Shown: piece by piece, positions 43,660 to 51,786 of the stretch
How positions within the stretch are numbered: position 1 is the stretch's first letter
Layout of the letters: each line of letters begins with the position of its first letter
Source: Paenibacillus solanacearum
Lineage (GTDB): Bacteria > Bacillota > Bacilli > Paenibacillales > NBRC-103111
Direction of reading: 5' to 3'
Length of the DNA stretch: 64,000 bases
Assembly: GCF_910593845.1 (NCBI RefSeq)
Contig: NZ_CAJVAS010000002.1
Coordinates: 385,698 to 449,697, forward strand
The notes under the pieces: model-generated
What the model was told of the DNA's origin: nothing
The model's database searches: none
The model's input: the letters and a program-made list of their open reading frames with translations, nothing else
Made by a program: the position numbers and the translations under genes

Positions 43660-44841
43660 TTATGGTACGATCGGCTGTTCGACCGCAATCTGTTCCTCGA
43701 CTTCCAAAAGCACTTCCATATAAACTTTACCATTCTCCGCCTTCTCATGCAAAATTTTTTGGGAAACGACGCGCGAATCTTTGCCGGCTGCTGTCAAAAT
43801 TTCAGAGGCGGCCTGTTCCATTCCGATGGCCGACGCTTCCTTCGGATCGACCGGCTGGTCGACGATGCTCACTTCCATCACCTTTTCGTTAATCCAGCCG
43901 AAAGGCAGCACGAAGTTCCGCCATTGCAGCGTCTTGCGCTCCGGTATCGTCTCGTAATGCTCGTATGTAATGCCGCCGTATCCCGTAAGCTGAACCGCCC
44001 GGGTACCGAACACCAAGTAAAACCGTTTGCGCGACTCGCCGGTATACGTTTTATATTGAAGCGACAACGGCACCTCGACCGTCGGCTTGTACCATACAAG
44101 ACCTTTCACGCGCCCCGAAGCGACGACCGTCTGCTTATTCACCTCATCACCCAAAATGCCGGAGATCAAGATGTCGCCCTTACGCACGTAAGCATTCGTC
44201 TTGACCAGCGGGCGGCCTTTTTCCGCGAAAATCTCGGTGACCAAGGCGCTTTTGGACGCGACCAGGTGACGCGGATTCATCAGCGGCGGCTTATCGGGCA
44301 CCGTCGCCTCGACGACTTTGATGATTACGTTCGTGCCGCGTACCTGTACGCCGACCCAGGCAGTTGTCGGCAGGCGGCTCTGCAGCTGCCTGGACAGCTC
44401 GTCCGGATCTTTCAGACGAAACTTCCACTGCAGCTTGTATACCCCCTCCTGCTTCGCCGCCTGCAAGATTTGTTCGGTCGCGAGCAGCTCGTTCCCTTCG
44501 ACCCGCACCTGCCAGACGACGGAGGACAACAAATACATGCCGACGATGAAACCGACGATGCCGACGGCAAAAAATTTGCGCTTGCCCATTTGACCAAGCC
44601 AGAACGGAAGTCCGTGGCGGGCTTTGATCCGCGTTCGGGAGCCTGTCTGCTTCAAGAGCGGACGAAGCGCGAAAAAATCGCGAATCGAAATGCACAGCTC
44701 CGCCTTCTGCTCGCCGCTGTACCGAATGTCCCATACGGACATTCGTTTCTCCGTCATCAGATTGAGCAGCGTTTCCAGCCGAGCTCCTTTCACTTCAATA
44801 GCTACAAAGCCGCGCAAGCGATCCAGGTAGGATGATTTCAC
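43660..44841 (-). CDS. yqfD: Sporulation protein YqfD
   Basis: A 393-residue protein with one membrane helix (AVGIVGFIVGMYLLSSVVW, about 90-110). A cytoplasmic domain precedes it and a large outer domain follows, the latter with GTNVIIKVVEATVPDKPPL and a conserved KGLVWYKPTVEVPL. This is the YqfD family, produced in the mother cell during sporulation (sigma-E in Bacillus). In Bacillus it is proposed to act at the forespore membrane. GTG start with AAAGGGGA upstream. It is 19 bases from yqfC. Confidence 0.92.
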   Translation of the reverse strand: MKSSYLDRLRGFVAIEVKGARLETLLNLMTEKRMSVWDIRYSGEQKAELCISIRDFFALRPLLKQTGSRTRIKARHGLPFWLGQMGKRKFFAVGIVGFIVGMYLLSSVVWQVRVEGNELLATEQILQAAKQEGVYKLQWKFRLKDPDELSRQLQSRLPTTAWVGVQVRGTNVIIKVVEATVPDKPPLMNPRHLVASKSALVTEIFAEKGRPLVKTNAYVRKGDILISGILGDEVNKQTVVASGRVKGLVWYKPTVEVPLSLQYKTYTGESRKRFYLVFGTRAVQLTGYGGITYEHYETIPERKTLQWRNFVLPFGWINEKVMEVSIVDQPVDPKEASAIGMEQAASEILTAAGKDSRVVSQKILHEKAENGKVYMEVLLEVEEQIAVEQPIVP

Positions 44842-44860
44842 GGATAATTCCCCTTTCCGG

Positions 44861-45139
44861 CTACGGGATATATTTGATATCTTGGATGACGCCCTCGATG
44901 AATACTTCCTCAGTCATGATGGCGCGGATCACAAGCTCCTGTCCGTATACTTCCAATTTTCCTTTGCTCAGGGCCAGCTTCAGCGCCTCGCTCGAAAAAT
45001 GCAGCACTCCCCGATGGTTCTCGATATATAGCTGCCGATTGCCGATCATCGTTACACGCGGCAAGTCCATCACGACATCTTGAGGCAGGTCAAGCAGTTT
45101 GGCGGTGAACTGGTTGAATCGACGGGTCAGGCTGCGCAT
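44861..45139 (-). CDS. yqfC: Sporulation protein YqfC
   Basis: A 92-residue protein of the YabP/YqfC family: LLDLPQDVVMDLPRVTMIGNRQLYIENHRGVLHFSSEALKLAL, then GQELVIRAIMTEEVFIEGVI. YqfC is sigma-E controlled in Bacillus and pairs with YqfD. The ATG follows a perfect AAGGAGGT. The yqfC-yqfD pair starts a new transcript because a strong terminator lies just upstream of it at 45272-45313. I see no convincing sigma-E box between them. Confidence 0.92.
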   Translation of the reverse strand: MRSLTRRFNQFTAKLLDLPQDVVMDLPRVTMIGNRQLYIENHRGVLHFSSEALKLALSKGKLEVYGQELVIRAIMTEEVFIEGVIQDIKYIP

Positions 45140-45271
45140 ACTTAACCTCCTTCGGTAAATGGCTGCGCCTCAGGCTTGAATAAGCGGAACACAGGCTATT
45201 TACACCTTATGCCGGACGTATGGAAAATATGATGAAAGCGCCGCGCTCCGCTGCGCAATTAGCGCAGAAGA

Positions 45272-45313
45272 CAAAAAAATACCTTTTCCAGACGGAATCC
45301 GTCCGGAAAAGGT
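45272..45313 (-). terminator. Terminator after the nfeD-floA operon
   Basis: A near-perfect 15-bp palindrome (ACCTTTTCC-A-GACGGA, one base, TCCGTC-C-GGAAAAGGT) is followed on the minus strand by ATTTTTTTG. It separates the nfeD-floA-yqfB operon from yqfC-yqfD. Confidence 0.9.
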
Positions 45314-45331
45314 ATTGTATATATCCCGCTA

Positions 45332-45814
45332 TTACTTGTAGCGGTATGGCCGTTTCGCGCGCGGCGGGCCCAAAATCTCGGCCCACACGACGCCGCGCAG
45401 CGCATCCTGCGGAGAAACGGCAAGCGGCGTGGGCGTCGCTTCTCCTCGCGCGGCGGCAGGCTCCTGCTGGGGCAGCAGCCGTGCCTGGCGCGCATCGATG
45501 CGGGCGTAAGCGGGTGCCGCGGCCGGTTTCGCCGTCGCAGCAGGCTGCGGCTTGACGGCAGGAGCCGCCTTCGCCGGGGCGGGCGCCGCTTGCGTCATAG
45601 ACGGCGAGCGATCGCCGCCCTGCTGCGGCTGTCCGGGCCAACCCGAAGGACCGCCGCCTCCGCCGAAGGGAGGCATGCCTCCCTTACTCGGGACGCGGCC
45701 GGGACGCTGCGGGCTGGCTCCGCTGCCCTTGGCACGCTTCAGGACCGTAGTCGCCACCACGTATAAAATGACCACGATAAACCAGTTGTTCAAAATGAAT
45801 TCGATGATGTTCAC
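45332..45814 (-). CDS. Membrane-anchored Pro/Ala-rich protein at the yqfB position
   Basis: A 160-residue protein. Residues 4-24 (IEFILNNWFIVVILYVVATTV) form one membrane helix. A Pro/Gly/Gln/Ala-rich linker follows with no stable fold, and the C-terminus carries a compact motif (ALRGVVWAEILGPPRAKRPYR). The same kind of LGPPRxKRP ending occurs in other membrane-associated Bacillales proteins. GTG start with GGCGGTGG upstream. It follows floA in the place of Bacillus yqfB, so it may work with the flotillin. Function unknown. Confidence 0.7.
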   Translation of the reverse strand: MNIIEFILNNWFIVVILYVVATTVLKRAKGSGASPQRPGRVPSKGGMPPFGGGGGPSGWPGQPQQGGDRSPSMTQAAPAPAKAAPAVKPQPAATAKPAAAPAYARIDARQARLLPQQEPAAARGEATPTPLAVSPQDALRGVVWAEILGPPRAKRPYRYK

Positions 45815-45847
45815 CCGTTAACCACCGCCTTTCCGCGGACCGGCTCG

Positions 45848-46837
45848 TTAAGCATTGTCGCCGTCTTTACCCGGTCCGTTCATTTTGCCCAAAGACGAAC
45901 GCATCTGCGTATCGGCGTCGATATTTTTCAAGTTCATGTAATCCATCACACCCATTTTGCCTGCGCGCAGCGCTTCGGCCATCGCTTGCGGAACTTCCGA
46001 TTCGGCTTCGACGACCTTCGCCTTCATCTCCACGACGCGCGCGAGCATCTCTTGCTCCTGCGCAACGGCCATTGCCCGGCGCTCTTCCGCTTTCGCCTGC
46101 GCAATTCGTTTGTCCGCTTCCGCCTGCTCCGTTTGCAGATGGGCGCCGATGTTTTTGCCTACGTCCACGTCCGCGATGTCGATGGACAAAATTTCAAATG
46201 CGGTGCCGGCGTCAAGTCCCTTGCCCAGAACGGTGCGCGAGATCATATCCGGATTTTCCAATACGTCCTTATGCGAGCCGCTCGAACCGACCGTCGTGAC
46301 AATCCCTTCGCCAACCCGCGCGATGATCGTCTCTTCCCCAGCGCCGCCAACGAGGCGTTCAATGTTGGCGCGAACCGTCACTCTCGCGATAACTTTCACT
46401 TCGATGCCGTCTTTCGCAACCGCCGATACCGTCGGCGTCTCGATTACTCTCGGATTAACACTCATTTGTACGGCTTGCAGTACGTCGCGTCCAGCCAAGT
46501 CAATCGCCGCCGCGCGCTCGAACTCCAAGTGGATATTTGCACGATGCGCCGCGATCAGCGCATTGACGACGCGGTCCACGTTACCGCCGGCCAGAAAATG
46601 GCTTTCGAGCTGATTGATCGTCAGCTCCAGACCCGCCTTCGTCGCCTTGATCATCGGATTGACGATCCGGCTTGGAATGACGCGGCGGAGGCGCATCGCG
46701 ACCAGCGTAATAATACGAACGCGCACGCCCGAAGCCAGCGCGGAAACCCACAGCATGACCGGCACGAAGCTAAAAAATACCGACAAGGCGATAATGACGA
46801 TCGCCGCCAGCAAAAAAATATAAACCATCGAATCCAT
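45848..46837 (-). CDS. floA: Flotillin-like protein FloA
   Basis: A membrane-domain scaffold that organises lipid-raft-like regions and helps signalling and secretion. The 329 residues start [22 protein letters not shown], an N-terminal membrane hairpin. The SPFH/PHB region (about 40-200) has [19 protein letters not shown] and [23 protein letters not shown], and the C-terminal EA-rich coiled coil is [30 protein letters not shown] precedes the ATG at 46837. It is encoded with the NfeD protein, its usual partner. Confidence 0.95.
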   Translation of the reverse strand: MDSMVYIFLLAAIVIIALSVFFSFVPVMLWVSALASGVRVRIITLVAMRLRRVIPSRIVNPMIKATKAGLELTINQLESHFLAGGNVDRVVNALIAAHRANIHLEFERAAAIDLAGRDVLQAVQMSVNPRVIETPTVSAVAKDGIEVKVIARVTVRANIERLVGGAGEETIIARVGEGIVTTVGSSGSHKDVLENPDMISRTVLGKGLDAGTAFEILSIDIADVDVGKNIGAHLQTEQAEADKRIAQAKAEERRAMAVAQEQEMLARVVEMKAKVVEAESEVPQAMAEALRAGKMGVMDYMNLKNIDADTQMRSSLGKMNGPGKDGDNA

Positions 46838-46882
46838 ATACACACTTCCTCTCAACGTTATAAAGTAAATTGTACCGCGAAG

Positions 46883-48286
46883 TTAGTTCCGATGCTTCTC
46901 CTTCACGACGACGCGGCTGCCTTCCGATTGAATAACGATGACCTGGCGTCCTGCGGGGATGAAATCGCCCGACGTCACGACGTCGATGCGCTCCTCACCG
47001 AACAACGCGGTGCCCGACGGACGCAGCGGCGTCAGCGCCTGACCCGTCGCACCGATCAGATCGGTTCTCGACTTCGCCGACGTATACCCTTGGTCGGAAG
47101 TCAACTGTTCGCTAAGAATAAACCGATTCCAGACGCCGCGATGCTTGAAGTACTTGATGACGATCGCGACCACGACGATGGCCAGGACGAAAGCGATTCC
47201 CAGATTGAGCATCGCTTTCTGGGTGTTGTAGGCAGCCATCACGACGCCGCTGATTAAGCTGATCGCACCCAAGATTCCGAGAATTCCGAAGCTTGACACG
47301 AATACCTCGATCATCAGCAGGACAATCCCCAGCGCGAACAACACCAGATCCTCAATGCCCGCAAACCCGGCAATATAGTGACCGAAGAAATAAAACCCGA
47401 AGCCAAGTAACCCCAGGATACCCGGGACGCCGAAGCCCGGAACGAAGATTTCGATCGCAACGCCCGCAATCCCGATGAACAGGAGCAGCATCGAAACCCA
47501 AGGCTGGGTAATGAATCTTGCGAATCGTTCCGCTGCGCTCAACTCGATGTTCACGACCGGATGGTCTTCCGCCTTGATGAAGCGAATGACATCCTGAACG
47601 CTGCTCGCCAGCGTCTCGGCATAGCCGACCTTGACCGCTTCCTCGGCGGTCAGGGACAGGATCTGTCCTTTCTCCACCGTCCGGCCGATCTCCGGCATCG
47701 TTACGCCGACGTTCTTGTCTGCCATCGCTTCGGCGATCCGGGCATTTCGGCCGCGAAGCTCAGCTGCCGATTTCATCTGGCTCGACCAATGTGAGATGAC
47801 CTTGACATTGTCGACTTCTTTGCCCGAAGCGTCCACTACCGCTGCGGCGCCGATCGAGCTCCCCGGCTCCATCGCGATCTTGCCGGCGTTCATGGCGATG
47901 TAGCTGCCGGCTGATACCGCTTTCCCGTGAACATATGCAATCGTCGGGATCGGGCTCTCCCGGATCATTTCGCCGATTTGTTCGGCGGAATCGATCCTGC
48001 CGCCAAGCGTGTTGATGTCGAGAACGATATACATCGCCCGCATCTCCTGCGTTTCCCGGAACGCCCGTTTGAGAAATTGCTCCAAACCCGTCTCAATCGT
48101 CTGATGGACCGGAATGACGACAACAGGTGCCGCTGCAGGCGGCGCTCCCGGTTCGGCTTCCGCCTTCCGCTCCAAGCCGGGAAATAACGAAAGGACCAGC
48201 AGCAGCACCATCGCCGCCAGCAGCCATCTCACCGAAGCCGCTTGCAAGGCCAGAAACTGCCGGCCGGATCGAAAACGCATCCGCAT
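46883..48286 (-). CDS. NfeD family membrane serine protease-like protein (YqeZ)
   Basis: A 467-residue partner of FloA. After an N-terminal membrane anchor, residues 50-240 are a ClpP-like serine protease domain with LDINTLGGRIDSAEQIGEMI and the likely nucleophile in GKAVSAGSYIAMNAGK. Four membrane helices follow (about 265-390) and the C-terminal OB-fold (SAKSRTDLIGATGQALTPLRPSG) is typical of NfeD1b. The ATG at 48286 follows AAGGAGGG. The Bacillus yqeZ-floA-yqfB operon is driven by sigma-W, and a matching promoter is seen at 48334-48359. Confidence 0.92.
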   Translation of the reverse strand: MRMRFRSGRQFLALQAASVRWLLAAMVLLLVLSLFPGLERKAEAEPGAPPAAAPVVVIPVHQTIETGLEQFLKRAFRETQEMRAMYIVLDINTLGGRIDSAEQIGEMIRESPIPTIAYVHGKAVSAGSYIAMNAGKIAMEPGSSIGAAAVVDASGKEVDNVKVISHWSSQMKSAAELRGRNARIAEAMADKNVGVTMPEIGRTVEKGQILSLTAEEAVKVGYAETLASSVQDVIRFIKAEDHPVVNIELSAAERFARFITQPWVSMLLLFIGIAGVAIEIFVPGFGVPGILGLLGFGFYFFGHYIAGFAGIEDLVLFALGIVLLMIEVFVSSFGILGILGAISLISGVVMAAYNTQKAMLNLGIAFVLAIVVVAIVIKYFKHRGVWNRFILSEQLTSDQGYTSAKSRTDLIGATGQALTPLRPSGTALFGEERIDVVTSGDFIPAGRQVIVIQSEGSRVVVKEKHRN

Positions 48287-48333
48287 ATCGATACCCTCCT
48301 TCTGTACCATGTATTATGGCCTTATAACGGTAA

Positions 48334-48359
48334 TACGCAATTGCCTGGCGTTCGATTCA
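48334..48359 (-). promoter_or_regulatory. Sigma-W-like (ECF) promoter for nfeD-floA-yqfB
   Basis: Minus strand TGAATC (48359-48354), 16-base spacer, CGTA (48337-48334). The sigma-W pattern is TGAAAC, about 16 bases, CGTA, so only one -35 base differs. It lies 48 bases upstream of the nfeD ATG. In Bacillus subtilis the same operon depends on sigma-W. A weak SigA-like pair (TTGCGT ... CATAAT) overlaps it. Confidence 0.5.
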
Positions 48360-48371
48360 TTCCTGTGTGTA

Positions 48372-48406
48372 AAAAAGAAAAACACTCCGGTAGAAGGAGT
48401 GTTTTC
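48372..48406 (-). terminator. Terminator after yqeY
   Basis: AAAACACTCC and GGAGTGTTTT pair around a 6-base loop, followed on the minus strand by TCTTTTTT. It ends the rpsU-yqeY transcript just before the ECF promoter. Confidence 0.85.
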
Positions 48407-48418
48407 CGTTGTTTGTTG

Positions 48419-48862
48419 TTAAGGCAATAGCTGCTGTACGAACTGGTTGACGATCTTGCCGTCAGCCCGTCCTTTGACTTTAGGCATCAATGCGCCCATG
48501 ACTTTCCCCATGTCCGCTTTGGAAGAAGCTCCCACTTCCTGGATGGTCTGCTGTACAATGGCTTTTACTTCTTCTTCCGAAAACTGTTGCGGCATGTATT
48601 CCATCAGGATCGCAAGTTCCGCCCTCAATCCTTCGGCCAAGTCTTCGCGACCGGCCTTTTCAAATTCTTGGAGGGAATCTTTACGCTGTTTGATCTCGCG
48701 ATTCAGAACGTCAAGCACTTCTTGGTCATCTAAGGTTTTTCGCTGATCTATCTCGATATTCTTGATAGCGGCGCGAACCATACGGATTACGGAGAGTTTA
48801 AACTTGTCTTGGCTCTTCATCGCGAGCTTCATATCATCGTTTAATTTCTCGCTTAAGCTCAT
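48419..48862 (-). CDS. yqeY: GatB/YqeY domain protein
   Basis: A 147-residue protein: SEKLNDDMKLAMKSQDKFKLSVIRMVRAAIKN, then a C-terminal helical domain with KADMGKVMGALMPKVKGRADGKIVNQFVQQLL. It matches the YqeY family, related to the tail domain of the tRNA amidotransferase subunit GatB, and is thought to bind tRNA. The exact role is unknown. AGGAGG precedes the ATG. It follows rpsU by 12 bases, as in Bacillus, and both share one promoter and one terminator. Confidence 0.93.
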   Translation of the reverse strand: MSLSEKLNDDMKLAMKSQDKFKLSVIRMVRAAIKNIEIDQRKTLDDQEVLDVLNREIKQRKDSLQEFEKAGREDLAEGLRAELAILMEYMPQQFSEEEVKAIVQQTIQEVGASSKADMGKVMGALMPKVKGRADGKIVNQFVQQLLP

Positions 48863-48874
48863 CGATTAAGCCTC

Positions 48875-49048
48875 CTAGAACTTTCTCTTACGAGCAGCCT
48901 CTGACTTCTTCTTGCGCTTTACGCTAGGCTTCTCATAATGCTTGCGTTTCTTAACCTCCGCCAAAACGCCATCCTTAGCGATAGAGCGCTTAAAGCGGCG
49001 AAGTGCAGCATCTATAGTTTCGTTCTTGCGAACTCGAGTTTCTGACAC
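48875..49048 (-). CDS. rpsU: 30S ribosomal protein S21
   Basis: A 57-residue ribosomal protein ([20 protein letters not shown] at the start, [14 protein letters not shown] at the end) of the 30S platform. The start is GTG at 49048 with GGAGGGAGGG upstream; the longer frame up to 49111 only adds upstream leader. A textbook promoter lies at 49110-49139. It is followed by yqeY. The strong basic C-terminus is typical. Confidence 0.96.
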   Translation of the reverse strand: MSETRVRKNETIDAALRRFKRSIAKDGVLAEVKKRKHYEKPSVKRKKKSEAARKRKF

Positions 49049-49109
49049 CAGTTTTCCCTCCCTCCGAACAGACCGTCCAAGACGAAAAAAAAGACATTCA
49101 TCAAACTTC

Positions 49110-49139
49110 ATTATAGGCTATAAGGAAACAGGGTGTCAA
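49110..49139 (-). promoter_or_regulatory. Strong SigA-type promoter for rpsU
   Basis: Minus strand TTGACA (49139-49134), 18-base spacer, TATAAT (49115-49110): both boxes perfect. It lies about 60 bases upstream of the rpsU GTG. Confidence 0.75.
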
Positions 49140-49178
49140 CCTAAACGCGAAAAGATTTGCAGTCATCGACGCGAAAGG

Positions 49179-49523
49179 CTATTTTGCGTTCAGCGCACCC
49201 AGCTTTTCGCCGCCAAGCAGATGATAATGCAGATGGAATACGATTTGTCCGCTATCCCTGCCGCAGTTATTCACGAGCCGGTAGCCGGATTCCGCGACGT
49301 CCAGCTCGCGGGCCATTTGCAGCGCAGCCCGGTGAATTTCCGCGATTAACGGCAAATCCTCCTCCGCCACGTCGTTCATCGCCGCGATATGTTTTTTCGG
49401 GATGATGAGCACATGTACCGGCGCGGCCGGCTGAATATCGTGAAAAGCGACCACGTGCTCGTTTTCGAACACTTTTTTGGAAGGGATCGTTCCTTCAACG
49501 ATTTTGCAAAAAATGCAATCCAT
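49179..49523 (-). CDS. hinT: Histidine triad (HIT) nucleotide-binding protein
   Basis: A 114-residue HINT-type hydrolase/nucleotide-binding protein. The start MDCIFCKIVEGTIPSKKVFE with its two Cys, then VLIIPKKHI, and the histidine triad HLHYHLLGG near the C-terminus mark the family, which cleaves nucleoside phosphoramidates. I take the ATG at 49523 after GAGGTGG; the longer frame to 49616 has no support. It precedes rpsU on the same strand and has its own promoter candidate at 49563-49592. Confidence 0.92.
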   Translation of the reverse strand: MDCIFCKIVEGTIPSKKVFENEHVVAFHDIQPAAPVHVLIIPKKHIAAMNDVAEEDLPLIAEIHRAALQMARELDVAESGYRLVNNCGRDSGQIVFHLHYHLLGGEKLGALNAK

Positions 49524-49562
49524 GCTTGTCCACCTCGCTCTCCGCTGGATAATGATTCCTAT

Positions 49563-49592
49563 ATCATACCGAATTGGCGCATAAAAATCCAA
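49563..49592 (-). promoter_or_regulatory. Promoter candidate for the HIT gene
   Basis: Minus strand TTGGAT (49592-49587), 18-base spacer, TATGAT (49568-49563), 40 bases upstream of the ATG. Confidence 0.35.
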
Positions 49593-49632
49593 TCCCCTTT
49601 TTTCACACCACGTCAAGCTCCGCGAATTTATA

Positions 49633-49647
49633 TAGACTCCCAGTCTA
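49633..49647. promoter_or_regulatory. Operator-like palindrome over the TetR-fusion promoter
   Basis: TAGACT, CCC, AGTCTA is a perfect 6-bp inverted repeat around three bases. Its left arm coincides with the only reasonable -35 (TAGACT, 49633-49638), 17 bases before TATAAT at 49656-49661. This is where a TetR-family repressor would block its own promoter, and the next gene begins with a TetR domain. Confidence 0.6.
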
Positions 49648-49661
49648 ATATTGCATATAAT
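49633..49661 (+). promoter_or_regulatory. Promoter of the TetR-oxidoreductase gene
   Basis: TAGACT (49633-49638), 17-base spacer, TATAAT (49656-49661), about 40 bases before the ATG at 49700. The -35 is weak and overlapped by the palindrome. Confidence 0.5.
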
Positions 49662-49699
49662 GATATTAAATCATTGAAACGGCAAGGCAGGGGGATGCT

Positions 49700-51619
49700 A
49701 TGAGTAAGTTCATGCGCGCCGCAACCCGCAAAAAAAAGGAATATATGATGGAGGTTGCGCTCAAGCTTTTTATCGAGAAAGGCTATGAGCAGGTTTCCGT
49801 CGACGACATCATCGCGGCTACCGGTACCTCGAAAGGCACGTTCTATCATTACTTTCAAGGAAAAGACGAAATATTGCGCGAAATTCCGCTGAAGCAAACC
49901 GCATTGATTCAGGCCTGGGCCAGCCGCACGCCGTCTCAGGTGCCTTCGCTTGAAAGCCATGTCAACCGACTGATGCTTGACCTGACGGATCTGGCGGACC
50001 GTTCCCCTCGCCTGATGCGAAGCTACCTTGCCTTGTCGCTGCAAAACGAAAGCCTGAAATCGGCAACGGATGAGCTGAACCGGACGCTGTTCGAAAGCTT
50101 GCTGCGCTGGCTGCCGGACCCGGACAAAGCCAGACTGCTTGTCGCGACGTATACGGGCACGTTGTTTCTATGGTGCATGAAGGATGAACACGATTTGAAT
50201 GATCTGATGCGCAGGCAGCTTGCTTGGGCATGGTCTGGTCTTCGTGCGAGCCACAATGCAAAGCCGGTTCTTGCCGAGCCGGAGAAGAAAGGGGACCAGA
50301 TGATGAAAGTAGCCATTATCGGCGGCGGTTTGGCGGGTTTGTCCGCAGCCGCTTATTTGTCGGAGAACGGAAATGTAGAGGGCACGCTGTTCGAGCGCAG
50401 CCCGCAGCTGGGCGGACGCGCGTTTACTTATGAAAAAGCCGGCTTCACACTCAATTACGGCGCTCATGCCATTTATGGGATCGACCGCCATACCATTTCG
50501 TCCATGGAGCGCGAGCTCGGCTTGTCGTTCAGCTCGAAGCAAGTCGACAAACGCAAGGTAATGTACGCCAAAAACGAGCAGCTCACGCCGGCGCCGCTCG
50601 ATTTTGTCAATTTGATGCGGACCGAGCTGCTCAATCCGATGCAAAAAATGCGGTTCGTCGGAGAAATTACAGCCATTATCGCGAACATTCATAATGTCCG
50701 GAACTATGAGACGCTCGGGGATTATTTGGCCCAGTCCGACGCCGACGAAGACGTGAAAGAGCTGTGGGAGCATCTGGTATGCTCGAACTTCTTCATTACC
50801 CCGGAGGAAGCGCGGAAAGTCCCGGGACCGGTCATTAGCGAATATTACCATAATTTATTTTTGTCGGGTAAACCGGTGAACTACATTCTCGGCAGCTGGG
50901 CAGTCATTACGAATCAGCTTCGCCAGAAGATCGAAATTTCCGGCCGCTGGGACATTGCCCTTCAGGAAGGCGTCGAGAGCATCCGTTATGCCGACCGCAA
51001 GTATTATTTGAAGTCCAAAACTAGGGAGCTCGCCTTCGATCGCGTGATCTTCGCGATGCCGGTGCAGCAGGTATGCAAGCTGCTTAAGGGCACGCCGTGG
51101 GAGCCGTTCCTCGCTCCTTACGAAGAAAATACCGCGACGGAAGTCATGGTATACGATATCGGCTTGAAGCATGTCGTCGCACGGCCGTTCAGCTATATCA
51201 GCGACATGGACAACAAGCTGTTCATCAGCGATGTATCGGCCACCGATCACACCCTCGTGCCGGAAGGCGGGCAACTGCTGCAGGGCATCGCCTATTTGAG
51301 CGACCGGTTTGCCGACGAAGCGGAGCGCAAAGCGTATCTGGACGACAAGACGAAGCAGATGGAAGCTCTGTTCGACCAGTATTATCCGGGCTGGCGCGAG
51401 GCGACGGAAGTGAAGCGCGTATCGAAAAAAGCGATGGTCGCCAGCGTCAAAAACATCAAAGGCAACGAGCTGCTGCCGACCCGCATCGTCAACGTGCCGT
51501 TTTATTTTTGCGGCGACGGCTGCGAAGGCAAAGGAGAGCTTGCCGAACGGGCATTCTCCAGCGCTCGCCAAGCCGCAAAAGCGATTCTGGAGGAAATCAA
51601 GACGCCGGTTCGCGTGTAA
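49700..51619 (+). CDS. TetR-family regulator fused in frame to an FAD-dependent oxidoreductase
   Basis: One uninterrupted 639-residue frame. Residues 1-190 are a full TetR/AcrR repressor: helix-turn-helix QVSVDDIIAATGTSKGTFYHYF (about 31-52) and a helical ligand domain. Residues 202-639 are a separate-looking flavoenzyme of the amine oxidase/phytoene desaturase type: KVAIIGGGLAGLSAAAYL (FAD motif), then GGRAFTYEKAGFTLNYGAHAIYG and a C-terminal YFCGDGCEGKGELAERAF. Between them lies AAAGGGGACCAG just before ATGATG (50300), a good internal ribosome binding site. So the flavoenzyme may also be made alone. Lost stop codon, true fusion or base error are all possible. Substrate unknown. Confidence 0.8.
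   Translation: MSKFMRAATRKKKEYMMEVALKLFIEKGYEQVSVDDIIAATGTSKGTFYHYFQGKDEILREIPLKQTALIQAWASRTPSQVPSLESHVNRLMLDLTDLADRSPRLMRSYLALSLQNESLKSATDELNRTLFESLLRWLPDPDKARLLVATYTGTLFLWCMKDEHDLNDLMRRQLAWAWSGLRASHNAKPVLAEPEKKGDQMMKVAIIGGGLAGLSAAAYLSENGNVEGTLFERSPQLGGRAFTYEKAGFTLNYGAHAIYGIDRHTISSMERELGLSFSSKQVDKRKVMYAKNEQLTPAPLDFVNLMRTELLNPMQKMRFVGEITAIIANIHNVRNYETLGDYLAQSDADEDVKELWEHLVCSNFFITPEEARKVPGPVISEYYHNLFLSGKPVNYILGSWAVITNQLRQKIEISGRWDIALQEGVESIRYADRKYYLKSKTRELAFDRVIFAMPVQQVCKLLKGTPWEPFLAPYEENTATEVMVYDIGLKHVVARPFSYISDMDNKLFISDVSATDHTLVPEGGQLLQGIAYLSDRFADEAERKAYLDDKTKQMEALFDQYYPGWREATEVKRVSKKAMVASVKNIKGNELLPTRIVNVPFYFCGDGCEGKGELAERAFSSARQAAKAILEEIKTPVRV
50288..50305 (+). promoter_or_regulatory. Internal ribosome binding site and start inside the fusion gene
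   Basis: AAAGGGGA about six bases before ATGATG at 50300-50305, exactly where the flavoenzyme domain begins (MMKVAIIGGG). It suggests that a stand-alone oxidoreductase is translated from the same mRNA. Confidence 0.55.
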
Positions 51620-51634
51620 ATATCGATGAAATTG

Positions 51635-51690
51635 AAAGGCTCAGCCCTTGGCTGCCGCGAATGCGGCAAATCAAGAGGCTGAGCCTTTTT
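51635..51690 (+). terminator. Terminator after the TetR-oxidoreductase gene
   Basis: AAAGGCTCAGCC and GGCTGAGCCTTTTT form a 12-bp outer stem; TGCCGC/GCGGCA forms an inner hairpin. It ends with a T-run of five. Confidence 0.8.
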
Positions 51691-51768
51691 GGGCGCTGAT
51701 GCAGCCTTTCGTTATGCTGCTCCAACACACTGGAATACAGCGCGGTTGTTTGGAATGCACTGTGTGCG

Positions 51769-51786
51769 GTTACGGTTACGGTTACG
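51769..51786 (+). repeat. Hexamer GGTTAC repeated three times
   Basis: The bases read GGTTAC three times in a row, spanning the stop codon of the minus-strand GH26-like gene. It is a short tandem repeat that could change length by slippage. Confidence 0.6.

Noticed and set aside
43579..44835. 418-residue plus-strand open frame opposite yqfD
   Set aside because: Antisense shadow with Arg/His/Gln-rich composition; yqfD is well supported.
45986..47257. 423-residue plus-strand open frame opposite floA and nfeD
   Set aside because: Shadow frame crossing two conserved genes; no start signal.
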